Shown here in pieces: positions 7,060-14,794 of a stretch of 17,422 bases of DNA (the stretch's first letter is position 1; each line of letters opens with the position of its first letter). The notes under the pieces were generated by a model, which did no database searches, was not told the origin of the DNA, and saw only the letters and a program-made list of their open reading frames with translations. This stretch comes from Gp6-AA40 sp050742535 (lineage in GTDB: Bacteria > Acidobacteriota > Vicinamibacteria > Vicinamibacterales > UBA2999): contig JBOGIQ010000104.1 of NCBI GenBank assembly GCA_050742535.1, positions 1-17,422 of the forward strand, read 5' to 3'. The position numbers and the translations under genes were made by a program.

Positions 7060-7521
7060 ATGAAGACATTCCGGATCGTTCTGGGTGCGGCGCTGGCCGC
7101 AGCCATCGCCACGCAGGTTGTCATGGCGCATCACAGCTTCAGCATGTTCGACAGCAATCGCGAAGAAGTGCTCGTCGGCGACGTGGTGCGTTGGACATTC
7201 AACAGCCCGCACACTGTGCTGTACGTCAGGGATGCCAAGGGCACCGTCTGGGGGTTCGAGGGCGCGGCTCCGCCGGCGATCATCGGCCGGACGCCGAAGG
7301 TGGACGGCCTCACCTTCAAGCCGGGCGATCGCATCACGATGATCCACTGTCCGCTGCACGATGGCCGGTCGGGCGGCGCCATCGGCCTGATCGTCACGAA
7401 GGACGGGACCTGGTACGGCCCCGCGGACGGCGGCTGCCGCGCGAACGAGGCGAACTGGCGCAAGTGGCTGGAAGCCGGTCACAAATCAAAAGCCGAGGCT
7501 GAAGGAGCCGCGAAGAAGTAG
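7060..7521 (+). CDS. DUF6152 family exported protein (copy A)
   Basis: This 153-residue protein is recognisable as DUF6152. It has a Sec signal (1-23), then HHSFSMFD immediately after the predicted cleavage site VMA-HH, then LVGDVVRW (38-45), SPHTVLYV (49-56), VWGFEGAAPP (63-72) and FKPGDRITM (86-94). These correspond to the family's HHSF, GxV, NPHxxL, WxxE and GD elements. The mature protein would begin with His24-His25, and other conserved histidines are H51 and H96. Cys97 and Cys126 could pair after export. No function is established. The gene lies between the GFWxGD protein and the fucosidase, with AGGAG overlapping the previous stop codon eight bases before ATG 7060, so it is cotranscribed with both. 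The C-terminal tail (about 130-153) is charged and probably helical or disordered. Confidence 0.85.
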   Translation: MKTFRIVLGAALAAAIATQVVMAHHSFSMFDSNREEVLVGDVVRWTFNSPHTVLYVRDAKGTVWGFEGAAPPAIIGRTPKVDGLTFKPGDRITMIHCPLHDGRSGGAIGLIVTKDGTWYGPADGGCRANEANWRKWLEAGHKSKAEAEGAAKK

Positions 7522-7524
7522 GCG

Positions 7525-9954
7525 ATGCGCCACATCACGGCGGGGTCGCTGGTGGCATCGGCGCTGTTCGGCGTACTGGTTGTCGCCGCACAACAGCCGC
7601 CCCAGCCCGCACAGCTCACGGGCGCCGCCCCACCACCCGTATCGCAACTGAGCCTGTGGTATCGCGCGCCGGCATCGGACCGTCCGATGGACCCGCCCGG
7701 TGCGAGTGGACGCGGCGCGAACCAGGAGTGGGTGCGCGCCTTGCCAGTCGGCAACGGCCGCCTCGGCGCGATGGTATTCGGCGGCGTCGTCCACGAACGG
7801 CTGCAGCTCAACGAAGACACATTGTGGGCCGGCCGGCCGTACGATCCGGTCAACCCGGACGCGAGGGCGGCCCTCCCGGAGGTCAGACGTCTCCTCGCCG
7901 ACCGCCGATATCGCGAAGCGTCGAGCCTCGTCAGCGAGAAGGTCATGGCGAAGCCGCTGGCGCAGATGCCATATCAGACGCTTGGCGATCTCGCGCTTAC
8001 CTTTCCGCAGGTCGCGGCCGCCGAAAACTACCGCCGCCACCTCGATCTCGCCACCGCCACGGCGCACGTGTCCTACACGGCGGGCGGCGTCACGTTCGCG
8101 CGTGAGGTATTCGCGAGCGCGCCCGACCAGGTCATCGTCGTCCGGCTGACGGCGGATCGTCCGGGACACATCTCGTTCGAGGCACGCATGCAGACCCCGC
8201 AGCGGGCGTCGATCGAGGCAGTGGACGGCGATCTGGTGATGCGCGGCGTCAACGGCGACGGCCGGGGCACGACTGCCGATGGACGGCCGATGACCGGCGC
8301 GCTTCACTTCGAGGCGCGCGTCCGCATCGTCACAACCGGAGGTACGCGGACGAACTCGGGCGGTGCGATCGTCGTCCGCGGCGCGGATGCGGTCACACTG
8401 CTCATCGCTGCCGCCACCAGCTACAGGACATACGACGATGTCAGCGCGGATCCTGCCGCGCGTGTCGCATCAGTTCTCGCCTCCGCGTCCCGCAAGACCG
8501 TCGACACGATACACGCCGCGCACGTTCGCGATCATCAGCGGCTGTTCGATCGCGTGTCCCTTGATGTCGGTCCGTCGGCTTCGGCTCCCACCGATGAACG
8601 CGTGCGGGCGTTTGCGAACGGTGACGACCCCGGGCTGGCCGCGCTCTACTTTCATTACGGACGCTATCTGCTCATCGCCAGCTCCCGGACAGGATCGCAG
8701 CCGGCGAACCTCCAGGGAATCTGGAACGACAGCATGTCGCCGCCCTGGGGCAGCAAGTACACGATCAACATCAACACGCAGATGAACTACTGGCCGGCGC
8801 TGTCGACCAACCTGGCGGAGACGATGGATCCGCTGACCGCGATGGTGTCGGACCTCACGGTGACGGGCGCACGGACCGCGCGCACGATGTACGGCGCTGG
8901 CGGGTGGGTCGCGCATCACAACACGGATCTCTGGCGCGCAACCGCGCCGATCGACGGGCCGCAGTGGGGGATGTGGCCCGCCGGCGGGGCATGGCTCGCG
9001 CTTGCGCTGTGGGACCGCTACGAGTACACCGGCGATCGCGACTACCTCCGCACCATTTATCCGATGCTCAAGGGCGCGGCCCGGTTCTTCCTGGACACGC
9101 TGGTGGAGGAACGATCGCGGCGGTGGCTCGTCACGTCGCCCTCACTGTCGCCCGAGAACCCGCATCCCTTCGGCGCGTCGCTGGTCATGGGCCCGACGAT
9201 GGATCAGCAGATCCTGAGGGAGCTGTTCGCCAGCGCGGCACAAGCCGCCCGCGTGCTCGGTGTCGATCGTGACCTTCAGCAGACGTGGGCGGCAACGCGC
9301 GCGCGGCTTGCGCCCAACCAGACGGGCAGCGCCGGACAGCTGCAGGAATGGCTCGAGGACTGGGACATGCAGGCGCCCGAGCGGGACCACCGCCACGTCT
9401 CGCATCTCTTCGGCCTGTTTCCCGGGCACGACATCGACATCCGCCGCACGCCCGGACTGGCGGCGGCCAGCCGGCGCTCTTTGGAGCTTCGCGGCGATCA
9501 GGCCACCGGATGGGCGACGGCGTGGCGAATCAATCTCTGGGCGCGGCTGGGCGATGGCGATCGCGCCTACGAGATCCTGAAGTTCCTGCTCGGTCCGGAG
9601 CGGACGTATCCGAACCTGTTCGACGCGCACCCGCCGTTCCAGATCGACGGCAACTTCGGAGGCACGTCCGGAATGGCGGAGATGCTGGTGCAGGAGGACG
9701 CCGGAGAGATCCGCCTGCTGCCGGCGCTCCCATCGGCGTGGCCGACGGGACGCGTCACCGGACTGCGAGCGCGCGGCGGCTTCGAAATCGATCTGTCGTG
9801 GAAGAGTGGCAGGATCGAACGCGTCACGGTGCGCTCGTTGCTCGGCCAGCCGCTGCGGCTGCGGCGCGCCGATGCGGAGCGTATCGTCGCCCGCACGACG
9901 CGCGGGTCCGTGCTTGTGTTCGCCGGTGACGATCTCCGGCCGGTATCCGAATAG
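7525..9954 (+). CDS. Alpha-L-fucosidase, glycoside hydrolase family 95
   Basis: This is an 809-residue exported enzyme (signal about 1-22). Family GH95 hydrolyses alpha-L-fucosyl (or related galactosyl) linkages with inversion. It has an N-terminal beta domain beginning near LSLWYRAPASDRPMD, the hallmark LPVGNGRLGAMVFGG and LQLNEDTLWAGRP, an (alpha/alpha)6 catalytic domain from about 330 to 715 and a C-terminal beta domain. The catalytic residues known from Bifidobacterium AfcA have counterparts here: N415 and N417 in TININTQMNYW, acid E544 in SLSPENPHP and base region D708 in IDGNFGGTSG. The residue set is complete, so the enzyme should be active, in the periplasm or outside the cell. It starts three bases after the DUF6152 stop, with GAAGAAG upstream. 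Likely substrates are fucosylated plant xyloglucan or algal/host glycans. No fucose catabolic gene is visible nearby. Confidence 0.95.
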   Translation: MRHITAGSLVASALFGVLVVAAQQPPQPAQLTGAAPPPVSQLSLWYRAPASDRPMDPPGASGRGANQEWVRALPVGNGRLGAMVFGGVVHERLQLNEDTLWAGRPYDPVNPDARAALPEVRRLLADRRYREASSLVSEKVMAKPLAQMPYQTLGDLALTFPQVAAAENYRRHLDLATATAHVSYTAGGVTFAREVFASAPDQVIVVRLTADRPGHISFEARMQTPQRASIEAVDGDLVMRGVNGDGRGTTADGRPMTGALHFEARVRIVTTGGTRTNSGGAIVVRGADAVTLLIAAATSYRTYDDVSADPAARVASVLASASRKTVDTIHAAHVRDHQRLFDRVSLDVGPSASAPTDERVRAFANGDDPGLAALYFHYGRYLLIASSRTGSQPANLQGIWNDSMSPPWGSKYTININTQMNYWPALSTNLAETMDPLTAMVSDLTVTGARTARTMYGAGGWVAHHNTDLWRATAPIDGPQWGMWPAGGAWLALALWDRYEYTGDRDYLRTIYPMLKGAARFFLDTLVEERSRRWLVTSPSLSPENPHPFGASLVMGPTMDQQILRELFASAAQAARVLGVDRDLQQTWAATRARLAPNQTGSAGQLQEWLEDWDMQAPERDHRHVSHLFGLFPGHDIDIRRTPGLAAASRRSLELRGDQATGWATAWRINLWARLGDGDRAYEILKFLLGPERTYPNLFDAHPPFQIDGNFGGTSGMAEMLVQEDAGEIRLLPALPSAWPTGRVTGLRARGGFEIDLSWKSGRIERVTVRSLLGQPLRLRRADAERIVARTTRGSVLVFAGDDLRPVSE

Positions 9955-9956
9955 CT

Positions 9957-9974
9957 CGCGCCTGCTACAGCGCG
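9957..9974. terminator. Weak convergent hairpin between GH95 and DUF1080 genes
   Basis: CGCGC (9957-9961) pairs with GCGCG (9970-9974) over an 8-base loop in the ten-base gap between convergent stop codons, extending into the DUF1080 3' end. The stem is short and there is no T-run, so termination here is doubtful; transcripts from the two strands probably overlap. Confidence 0.2.
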
Positions 9975-10555
9975 CGGATCCTGACGTTGCGGAATCGGAC
10001 CGTCCCGGCTCCGTATTGCAGCGCGATAGGCCCGCGCACGTGGCCCTTGTGATCGACGTCGACGGTCTTCATCCCGTTCATGACGACGATCAGCTTGGTT
10101 CCCTGCGCCGTGATCTCGAACGTGTTCCAGCGTCCCCCGGCGTTCAGGTTCACCATCGGCTTTGCCACGTCGACGATCGCGCCGGTGCGATACGCGGGAT
10201 CCGGCCGCTTGTCGTAGATGTTGACTTCATAAGCGTTCATTGCCGTGATGTCCTTCGGATCCTGGCAGCGGATGAACACGCCGCTGTTCGCGTCATCGCT
10301 GGCCCAGAACTCGAGAGTGATCTGGAAATTGTCGTAAGACCCCGACGTGACCAGAAACGACGTGCCTCCCTTGGCGGCCTGCACAGCCCCGTCGACGATC
10401 TCCCAGTTCGCGTCACCGACACGATTCCAGCCGTTCAGACTCTTCCCGTCGAAGAGCGTCGTCCAGCCACCCTGCGGCTGCCCGCCAACGGGCAGCGCGG
10501 TCGTGACACCGGCGACGGACAGGATGGCGACTGCGGCGACGATTGCATGTCTCAT
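9965..10555 (-). CDS. DUF1080 / 3-keto-disaccharide hydrolase domain protein
   Basis: This 196-residue protein has a signal peptide (1-20) and one DUF1080 domain (PF06439), a concanavalin-like beta-sandwich. Hallmarks are WTTLFDGKSLNGW (31-43), WEIVDGAVQ (51-59), NFQITLEFWA (76-85), NSGVFIRCQDP (90-100), AYEVNIYDKR, NAGGRWNTFEITAQG and a final strand RFRNVRIRAL. Members of this family have been linked to hydrolysis of 3-keto-glycosides made by secreted glycoside 3-dehydrogenases, but many copies are uncharacterised. ATG 10555 is chosen because it gives a clean signal peptide with GGGAG upstream; the upstream in-frame GTG 10600 would bury the signal. It is the last gene of the minus-strand operon and stops ten bases from the fucosidase stop. 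No 3-dehydrogenase is visible in the window. Confidence 0.88.
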   Translation of the reverse strand: MRHAIVAAVAILSVAGVTTALPVGGQPQGGWTTLFDGKSLNGWNRVGDANWEIVDGAVQAAKGGTSFLVTSGSYDNFQITLEFWASDDANSGVFIRCQDPKDITAMNAYEVNIYDKRPDPAYRTGAIVDVAKPMVNLNAGGRWNTFEITAQGTKLIVVMNGMKTVDVDHKGHVRGPIALQYGAGTVRFRNVRIRAL

Positions 10556-10632
10556 GTTCGTGGCTGCTCCCGGCCTCCAAGAGTGTCCGGAAGAGGCCAC
10601 CGCGTCAAGGGAAGCCCGCGGTTGGACGTTGA

Positions 10633-11172
10633 TCAGTCAGCGGGACTCGGGTTGACCTCGTGCCGCCTGGACCGAATACGCCACCCCTCCGCCGTCTTCA
10701 CGTATTCGTCGTGATAGATGCCGAGTTGGCCGGCCGTGTCGGCGTTGTAGTAGCGGCCCTTGCTCGCAGGGTAGATTGCGTATGACTTTCCCCGGGCCCC
10801 GGCGGCGGCCGGCTCGATGACGAGGCTTTCCGCGAGGTGGAGGATGTAGGCGCTTGGCGGTGACCTGCGCGAGGCGCAATCGGGGCCGCCCGCAAGCGCC
10901 ATGAGCTCGTTGCGGGTGCGCCTGACTGTCGTCTTGCCGTCGCCCTGGTCGATGATGAACTGCCCGCCTTCGACGAACAGGTCGGCGAAGGCGCGGCCGC
11001 CGTTCGTGCAGTAATCGAGAGCGAAGTTCAGCCGGTTCACCAGCTGCTGAATTTCGATGTAGTCCATCGCCGTGAGCGTCGTGGTCTGCTGCGCCACCGC
11101 CCGATCCGGAAGTACAGACAGGACTGCCAGGCAGCAGACACGTGGGAAAATTCCGCGCCGGTTCGACTGCAT
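10633..11172 (-). CDS. Exported SnoaL-like / NTF2-fold protein
   Basis: This 179-residue protein has an N-terminal signal (about 1-27, ending near AVAQQ) and an NTF2-like domain of SnoaL type. Features are TAMDYIEIQQLVNRLNFALD (about 35-54), the hallmark opening helix, then GRAFADLFVEGGQFI, a central YILHLAESLVI strand pair, and YHDEYVKTAEGWRIRSRRHE at the end. Family members are cyclases, isomerases, dehydratases or simple binding proteins, and the reaction cannot be assigned. Two adjacent starts exist: GTG 11175 and ATG 11172. ATG is preferred because AAGGAG lies eight bases upstream. It lies 26 bases after the DUF6152 stop, within the same operon. Acidic and polar pocket residues such as D54 and Y55 are present, but they do not match a specific enzyme. 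Confidence 0.8.
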   Translation of the reverse strand: MQSNRRGIFPRVCCLAVLSVLPDRAVAQQTTTLTAMDYIEIQQLVNRLNFALDYCTNGGRAFADLFVEGGQFIIDQGDGKTTVRRTRNELMALAGGPDCASRRSPPSAYILHLAESLVIEPAAAGARGKSYAIYPASKGRYYNADTAGQLGIYHDEYVKTAEGWRIRSRRHEVNPSPAD

Positions 11173-11198
11173 CACTCACGCTCCTTCACGATCCAGAG

Positions 11199-11714
11199 CT
11201 ATCGTGACCGCGGCATCGGCGCGCGGCCGGTCGGCCTGGGTAGAACGCCCTTCCCGTGCGTCGTGGAGCCCTTCACCGAATCACAGTGCTTCCCCGGCGG
11301 CGGCGGCGTGTCGGTCGGGCACTTGAACAGACCGCTCTCACCGCGGCCTCCTCCGGGAAACCCGTTGCGCAGCGGGTGCAGGCCGACGCTGATGATGGTG
11401 CCGCGCGGGAACCCGTTGACCGTCACGCCGTCGCGGGCGACGACCGACGCGGCGGCCAGCTCGAGCGCCCAGACGATGGGCTCGCCCTTGCCGTCTCGCA
11501 GCACCTGATCGCGCGACTCGTTGAGCGGCGCAAAGAAGATCTGCAGGTGATTCGGGTTGGGATCGACCCTGGTGACGACGCCGGTCATCACGTAGGTCTT
11601 GTTGAGGTCGTACATCGCAAAGGAGTGGTGCGCCAGAACGCCGACGGACGACGCGCAGCCGACCGCGACGGCCACAACCGCCGCAACGCGGTTGATGAGG
11701 GCAGGGCTCGTCAT
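11199..11714 (-). CDS. DUF6152 family exported protein (copy B)
   Basis: This 171-residue paralogue of the plus-strand DUF6152 protein has a signal peptide (1-28, VLA-HH cleavage), then HHSFAMYDLNK, VMTGVVTRV (42-50), NPNHLQIFF (53-61), VWALELAAA (81-89) and FPRGTIISVGLHPLRNG (102-118). Like copy A, the mature chain would start with His-His. The conserved later histidines are H56 and H113. The C-terminus differs: it is longer and Pro/Gly-rich, with a KCPTDTPPPPGKHC segment holding Cys132 and Cys144. ATG 11714 is chosen because GGAG lies six bases upstream. That GGAG is part of an earlier in-frame ATG (11726), so using the earlier ATG would leave it without a ribosome binding site. The gene follows the GFWxGD lipoprotein by 22 bases. 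Confidence 0.82.
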   Translation of the reverse strand: MTSPALINRVAAVVAVAVGCASSVGVLAHHSFAMYDLNKTYVMTGVVTRVDPNPNHLQIFFAPLNESRDQVLRDGKGEPIVWALELAAASVVARDGVTVNGFPRGTIISVGLHPLRNGFPGGGRGESGLFKCPTDTPPPPGKHCDSVKGSTTHGKGVLPRPTGRAPMPRSR

Positions 11715-11736
11715 TGTCTTCTCCATGCACCGGCGT

Positions 11737-13092
11737 TCACACGCCAAACCGCCCGGTTGCGGGCTTCGGCCGCGCCATTCCCTTCTCGTGATAGCGCTCC
11801 CAAATCTGCGCCCAGGGGCGGCCGAAGATGTCGGGCGTCGTGTACTCGAACGTCTGTCCGGGCGACATCGGCGTGGCGTGGCCGTCCACCGCGAAGCTCT
11901 GGGGGATGCATTCCATGATCGGGAACGGCTCGGTGTCGGCGCCGGCGAGCCTGTCGAGGTTTTGCACGATTCGCAGCGGTTGCGCGAACGCCTCCGGGTC
12001 GTAGAGCACCACCTCCTGCTTCAGACCGATCAGACGGTTTCCCTCCATGCGTGGCGTGTAGATCTCGATCGACTGGAGCTGGTTGCTGAACTCGAACCCG
12101 CCATGTGAGATCCAGCCCTGAATGTTCGACGTCCACGTAATCAACGCATCACCATCCCAGAAACCGACTGTCTCGCCGAGCCACTGCGGGACGTCGGGCC
12201 CGAGCCTGGGAACGACTCCCTCCTCATTGAACTCGCGGCCGATGTGGATCTGCGAGACGAGCGTCTTGGCGGCATTGCGGATGTCGAGCACGAGCTCCGG
12301 TGTCACGACCAGATTCACGCGCGCGCCGCCGTACTGGGCAAACCGTCGCATGAACCCTTCGGGCCAGCAGTACGAGCCCGGCCACTGTGCCGCGTTGCTG
12401 CCGGAATAGTGATACATCTGCTGAACGAACCGCTGCTGGTACTCCGGCGTCAGCAGCGAGAGATAGGTCGGCACCTGGAGAATCGCGCCGTGGAACCAGG
12501 TGGCGGTTTTCGCCCGCTGACGCAGGTAGCGGCCGGTCCATGCGGGCAGTGTTGCCGCCGTGTGGATCGTCGGCCCGCCGCGCTCGCGGGCTTCCTGCAT
12601 CAGCGCAGCGTAGTGGTCCCTCGCGGTGGCGAACCGGTACGGGCTGACGATCTGCTCGCGCGGATAGTCGCGATCGCAGAACCCCCAGGCCGCCGTTCGC
12701 GGCGGATCGTCGCCGATGAGAGGCACCTCGTACGCGCCCCAGATCTGCTCGAGGCCGACCGGGGAGTTACACCGGTAATAGCGCCTGTCCGTCCATAGCG
12801 CGCGATCCTTGTAAAAATCCCTCGTCGTGAAGATGTCGATCGGCAGCGCCGCCACTCCCGTCGGCGTCGCACCGTCCCTGGCCGCGTAGATCGGCATGTT
12901 GTCCGGCGGGATTCCCGCGCCGGTGAACATTCCCTTGCCCTCGGAGCCGACGATGAGAGTGGCCTGGATCGGATCGCGCGCCCCGCGGGCATTGCTGCGT
13001 TGCGCGGACTCGGGTGGCGTCGCTGTGGTGCAGGCGGTTGCCAGCACAACGCCAAGCATCGCAGTCCGGGGAGATCGGACCGGACTTCTCAC
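11737..13092 (-). CDS. GFWxGD-motif lipoprotein, DUF6152-linked (copy B)
   Basis: This 451-residue protein starts at GTG 13092, which overlaps the preceding stop (GTGA). That start gives a lipoprotein signal: Arg-rich n-region (1-10), hydrophobic AMLGVVLATA and Cys21. The lipobox is imperfect (Ala rather than Leu at -3), so lipidation is likely rather than certain. The C-terminal half shares the motif of copy A, VGFWDGDALITWT (309-321), followed by LQSIEIYTP and EVVLYDPEAFAQP, which fit the SVEVWR and TFYDP positions. The N-terminal 200 residues have no counterpart in copy A and contain four cysteines. No enzyme motif is recognised. It is the fifth gene of the minus-strand operon, directly before its DUF6152 partner, the same order as on the plus strand. 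Confidence 0.75.
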   Translation of the reverse strand: MRSPVRSPRTAMLGVVLATACTTATPPESAQRSNARGARDPIQATLIVGSEGKGMFTGAGIPPDNMPIYAARDGATPTGVAALPIDIFTTRDFYKDRALWTDRRYYRCNSPVGLEQIWGAYEVPLIGDDPPRTAAWGFCDRDYPREQIVSPYRFATARDHYAALMQEARERGGPTIHTAATLPAWTGRYLRQRAKTATWFHGAILQVPTYLSLLTPEYQQRFVQQMYHYSGSNAAQWPGSYCWPEGFMRRFAQYGGARVNLVVTPELVLDIRNAAKTLVSQIHIGREFNEEGVVPRLGPDVPQWLGETVGFWDGDALITWTSNIQGWISHGGFEFSNQLQSIEIYTPRMEGNRLIGLKQEVVLYDPEAFAQPLRIVQNLDRLAGADTEPFPIMECIPQSFAVDGHATPMSPGQTFEYTTPDIFGRPWAQIWERYHEKGMARPKPATGRFGV

Positions 13093-13880
13093 TGTGGTGC
13101 CCAGAACGGTTCGCCGGCTTTGACGAGCCGCACCGGCACTTCGGTGACGAAGCTTCGGATCCACTGCGCCATCTCCAGCATCCCGGCTTCCTCCGAGATG
13201 GCGTGGCCGAGCATGATCCAGCCTTTCGGAATTCCCAGCGCCGCCGCGTCGAGCACGTACGCGGGGCTGTCGAACCCGCCGTCGACCTCCTGCTGCTCCC
13301 CGCTGATCACGACGTCGACGGCAGGGTCGAGCACCGAGGGCGTGGCGTAGCCGACACCGAGCTGGATCCGGCTCACCCGTGCGTTCGGGTCGCCGACGAC
13401 GCGCAGCGCCCGCGCGCCGACGCGCTTCTTCACGTCCGCCGCCAGCCGGCCCAGCGTCGTTGCGGGAATCGTGAATCGGTGCGAGCCCGGTGCGGTCTCG
13501 TACTTCGCGTCGAGCCCGAGCTCGCGCGCGCTGCCGACATACAGGAAATCCGGACGCTGATCGTGCATGTGGTCGTGCATGCGGAAGATCACGACGTTGT
13601 TCCTGGTCAGGAAATCGAGCTTCTGCGTGTAGAGCGGGTCGCTCTTGACGATCGCGACGTCGTCACGATCGTTCCAGAAGGTGACTTCGTGCGGGACGAT
13701 CATGTTCAGGCCTTCGGCGACTGCACGCCGGACCACGTCGAAGCTGGCGAACGCCGTCGTGGCAATGCCTGTCACCGGCGTCGCCGGGCCGCCGGCCTTG
13801 AACGTGTCGCGATACGTCGCTTCGCGCCACGGCACGCCGACGTTCTTCCGGATCCGTTCGACGACGTCGCCGGCCGTCAT
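13089..13880 (-). CDS. NIF3-like protein, metal ligands present, no signal peptide
   Basis: This 263-residue protein belongs to the NIF3/DUF34 family (PF01784), which forms hexamers with a dinuclear metal site. Segments seen are TAGDVVERIRKNVGV (2-16), GIATTAFASFDVVRRA (38-53), LNMIVPHEVTFW (58-69), FRMHDHMHD (99-107), DVVISGEQQEVD (189-200) and LGHAISEEAG (224-233). Likely ligands are H64, the H102-D103-H104 cluster and H226/E230; the last pair has the HxxxE spacing of the family. It has no export signal. ATG 13880 overlaps the stop of the upstream paralogue (ATGA) and has GGAGG five bases upstream. The reaction of NIF3 proteins is unsettled; hydrolase and metal-trafficking roles are discussed. 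Its stop overlaps the GTG of the lipoprotein gene. Confidence 0.8.
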   Translation of the reverse strand: MTAGDVVERIRKNVGVPWREATYRDTFKAGGPATPVTGIATTAFASFDVVRRAVAEGLNMIVPHEVTFWNDRDDVAIVKSDPLYTQKLDFLTRNNVVIFRMHDHMHDQRPDFLYVGSARELGLDAKYETAPGSHRFTIPATTLGRLAADVKKRVGARALRVVGDPNARVSRIQLGVGYATPSVLDPAVDVVISGEQQEVDGGFDSPAYVLDAAALGIPKGWIMLGHAISEEAGMLEMAQWIRSFVTEVPVRLVKAGEPFWAPQ

Positions 13881-14794
13881 GCGGGCCTCCAGTAAGGATC
13901 CCCGACCGGCATCCAGCGGCAACGGACGTCGGGCAGAATCGTTTCCAGCCACCGCGCGCAGGCGTTCATCCCCGGATCCTCGGACAGCGAGCGGCCGAGG
14001 AGAATCAGCGCCCGCGGGAGACCTTCGGACACCATGTCACGCGCATACTCGGAAGACTCCCACTCGCGGATCTCGCCGGCGATGAGCGCATCCACTCGTG
14101 GCAGGACGCTGAGCGTGGTCTGAATCGGCACGCTTCCCGGCAGAAAGCCGATTCTGCGGACTCGCAACTGCCGATTACCGACGATGCGCATGCCGCCGCG
14201 CGCGTTGAGCCTTCTGTTGACGTCCTCGACGAGCCTGTCGAGCGTGGTTGACGGGACCGTGACCGTGAGCGGATCGTCAGTGGTGCGGTATCTCGTCCAC
14301 TCCAATGCGTCGATCAAACCCGTGGTGAACGGGTTCGGCGTACGAAGACGCCAGTGCTCGCTGAAGCGCCAGACGACCAGGTTGTTCGTCTTGATGAATT
14401 CGTTCTTCGCCGCAAATACCGGGTCGGGAGAGGGGGGCGTCGCCGCAGCCCGCCCGCGTCCGGCTGGAGGCGTCGGCAGATCGCCTCGGGAATAGAACGT
14501 CGGGCCGCTGGTGACGATCATGTTCGCGCCGGCCTTCACGGTGCCCTGCATCACGTCGAGCGTAGCCAGCGAGGTCGTCACGATGCCGCTGACGACCGTT
14601 GACGGATCGCCCGCCTTGAACGCGTCGACCGTGCCGGCCTGCCACGCCACGCCGAGCGACTGCCGGATCCGGTCGACGACCTGCTGTGCGGTGATATCGG
14701 CTGCGCCAGCGGGGACCGTATCCAGGGCAAACGGCGCGGCGACCGCGCCGGCAGCGCCGAGTCTGACGAATTCACGTCGCGACACGCGCGTCAT
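13877..14794 (-). CDS. Tat-exported NIF3-like protein with lost metal ligands
   Basis: This 305-residue paralogue of the next gene has a classical Tat signal, SRREFVRLGAAGAVAAPFAL (5-24). It aligns with its neighbour over the whole length: ITAQQVVDRIRQSLGVAW, ANMIVTSGPTFY, WRFSEHWR, ALIAGEIREWE and LGRSLSEDPGM. At the three ligand regions it differs. The HE of the neighbour is S96-G97, HDHxH is S145-E146-H147 with R149, and the His of HxxxE is R268, although E272 is kept. A Pro/Gly/Ala-rich loop (about 106-124) is inserted. It is therefore probably not a catalyst on its own but could be a structural subunit. Start ATG 14794 overlaps the MFS stop (ATGA) and has AGAGG six bases upstream; a longer in-frame start would bury the Tat signal. 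Confidence 0.8.
   Translation of the reverse strand: MTRVSRREFVRLGAAGAVAAPFALDTVPAGAADITAQQVVDRIRQSLGVAWQAGTVDAFKAGDPSTVVSGIVTTSLATLDVMQGTVKAGANMIVTSGPTFYSRGDLPTPPAGRGRAAATPPSPDPVFAAKNEFIKTNNLVVWRFSEHWRLRTPNPFTTGLIDALEWTRYRTTDDPLTVTVPSTTLDRLVEDVNRRLNARGGMRIVGNRQLRVRRIGFLPGSVPIQTTLSVLPRVDALIAGEIREWESSEYARDMVSEGLPRALILLGRSLSEDPGMNACARWLETILPDVRCRWMPVGDPYWRPA

Noticed and set aside
5855..7069. Minus-strand frame of 404 residues opposite the GFWxGD gene
   Set aside because: Composition is typical of an antisense shadow, and the plus-strand frame has a signal peptide, a ribosome binding site and family motifs.
12244..13895. Plus-strand frames of 184 and 293 residues opposite the lipoprotein and NIF3-like genes
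   Set aside because: No signal, no domain, and they conflict with tightly overlapping minus-strand genes.
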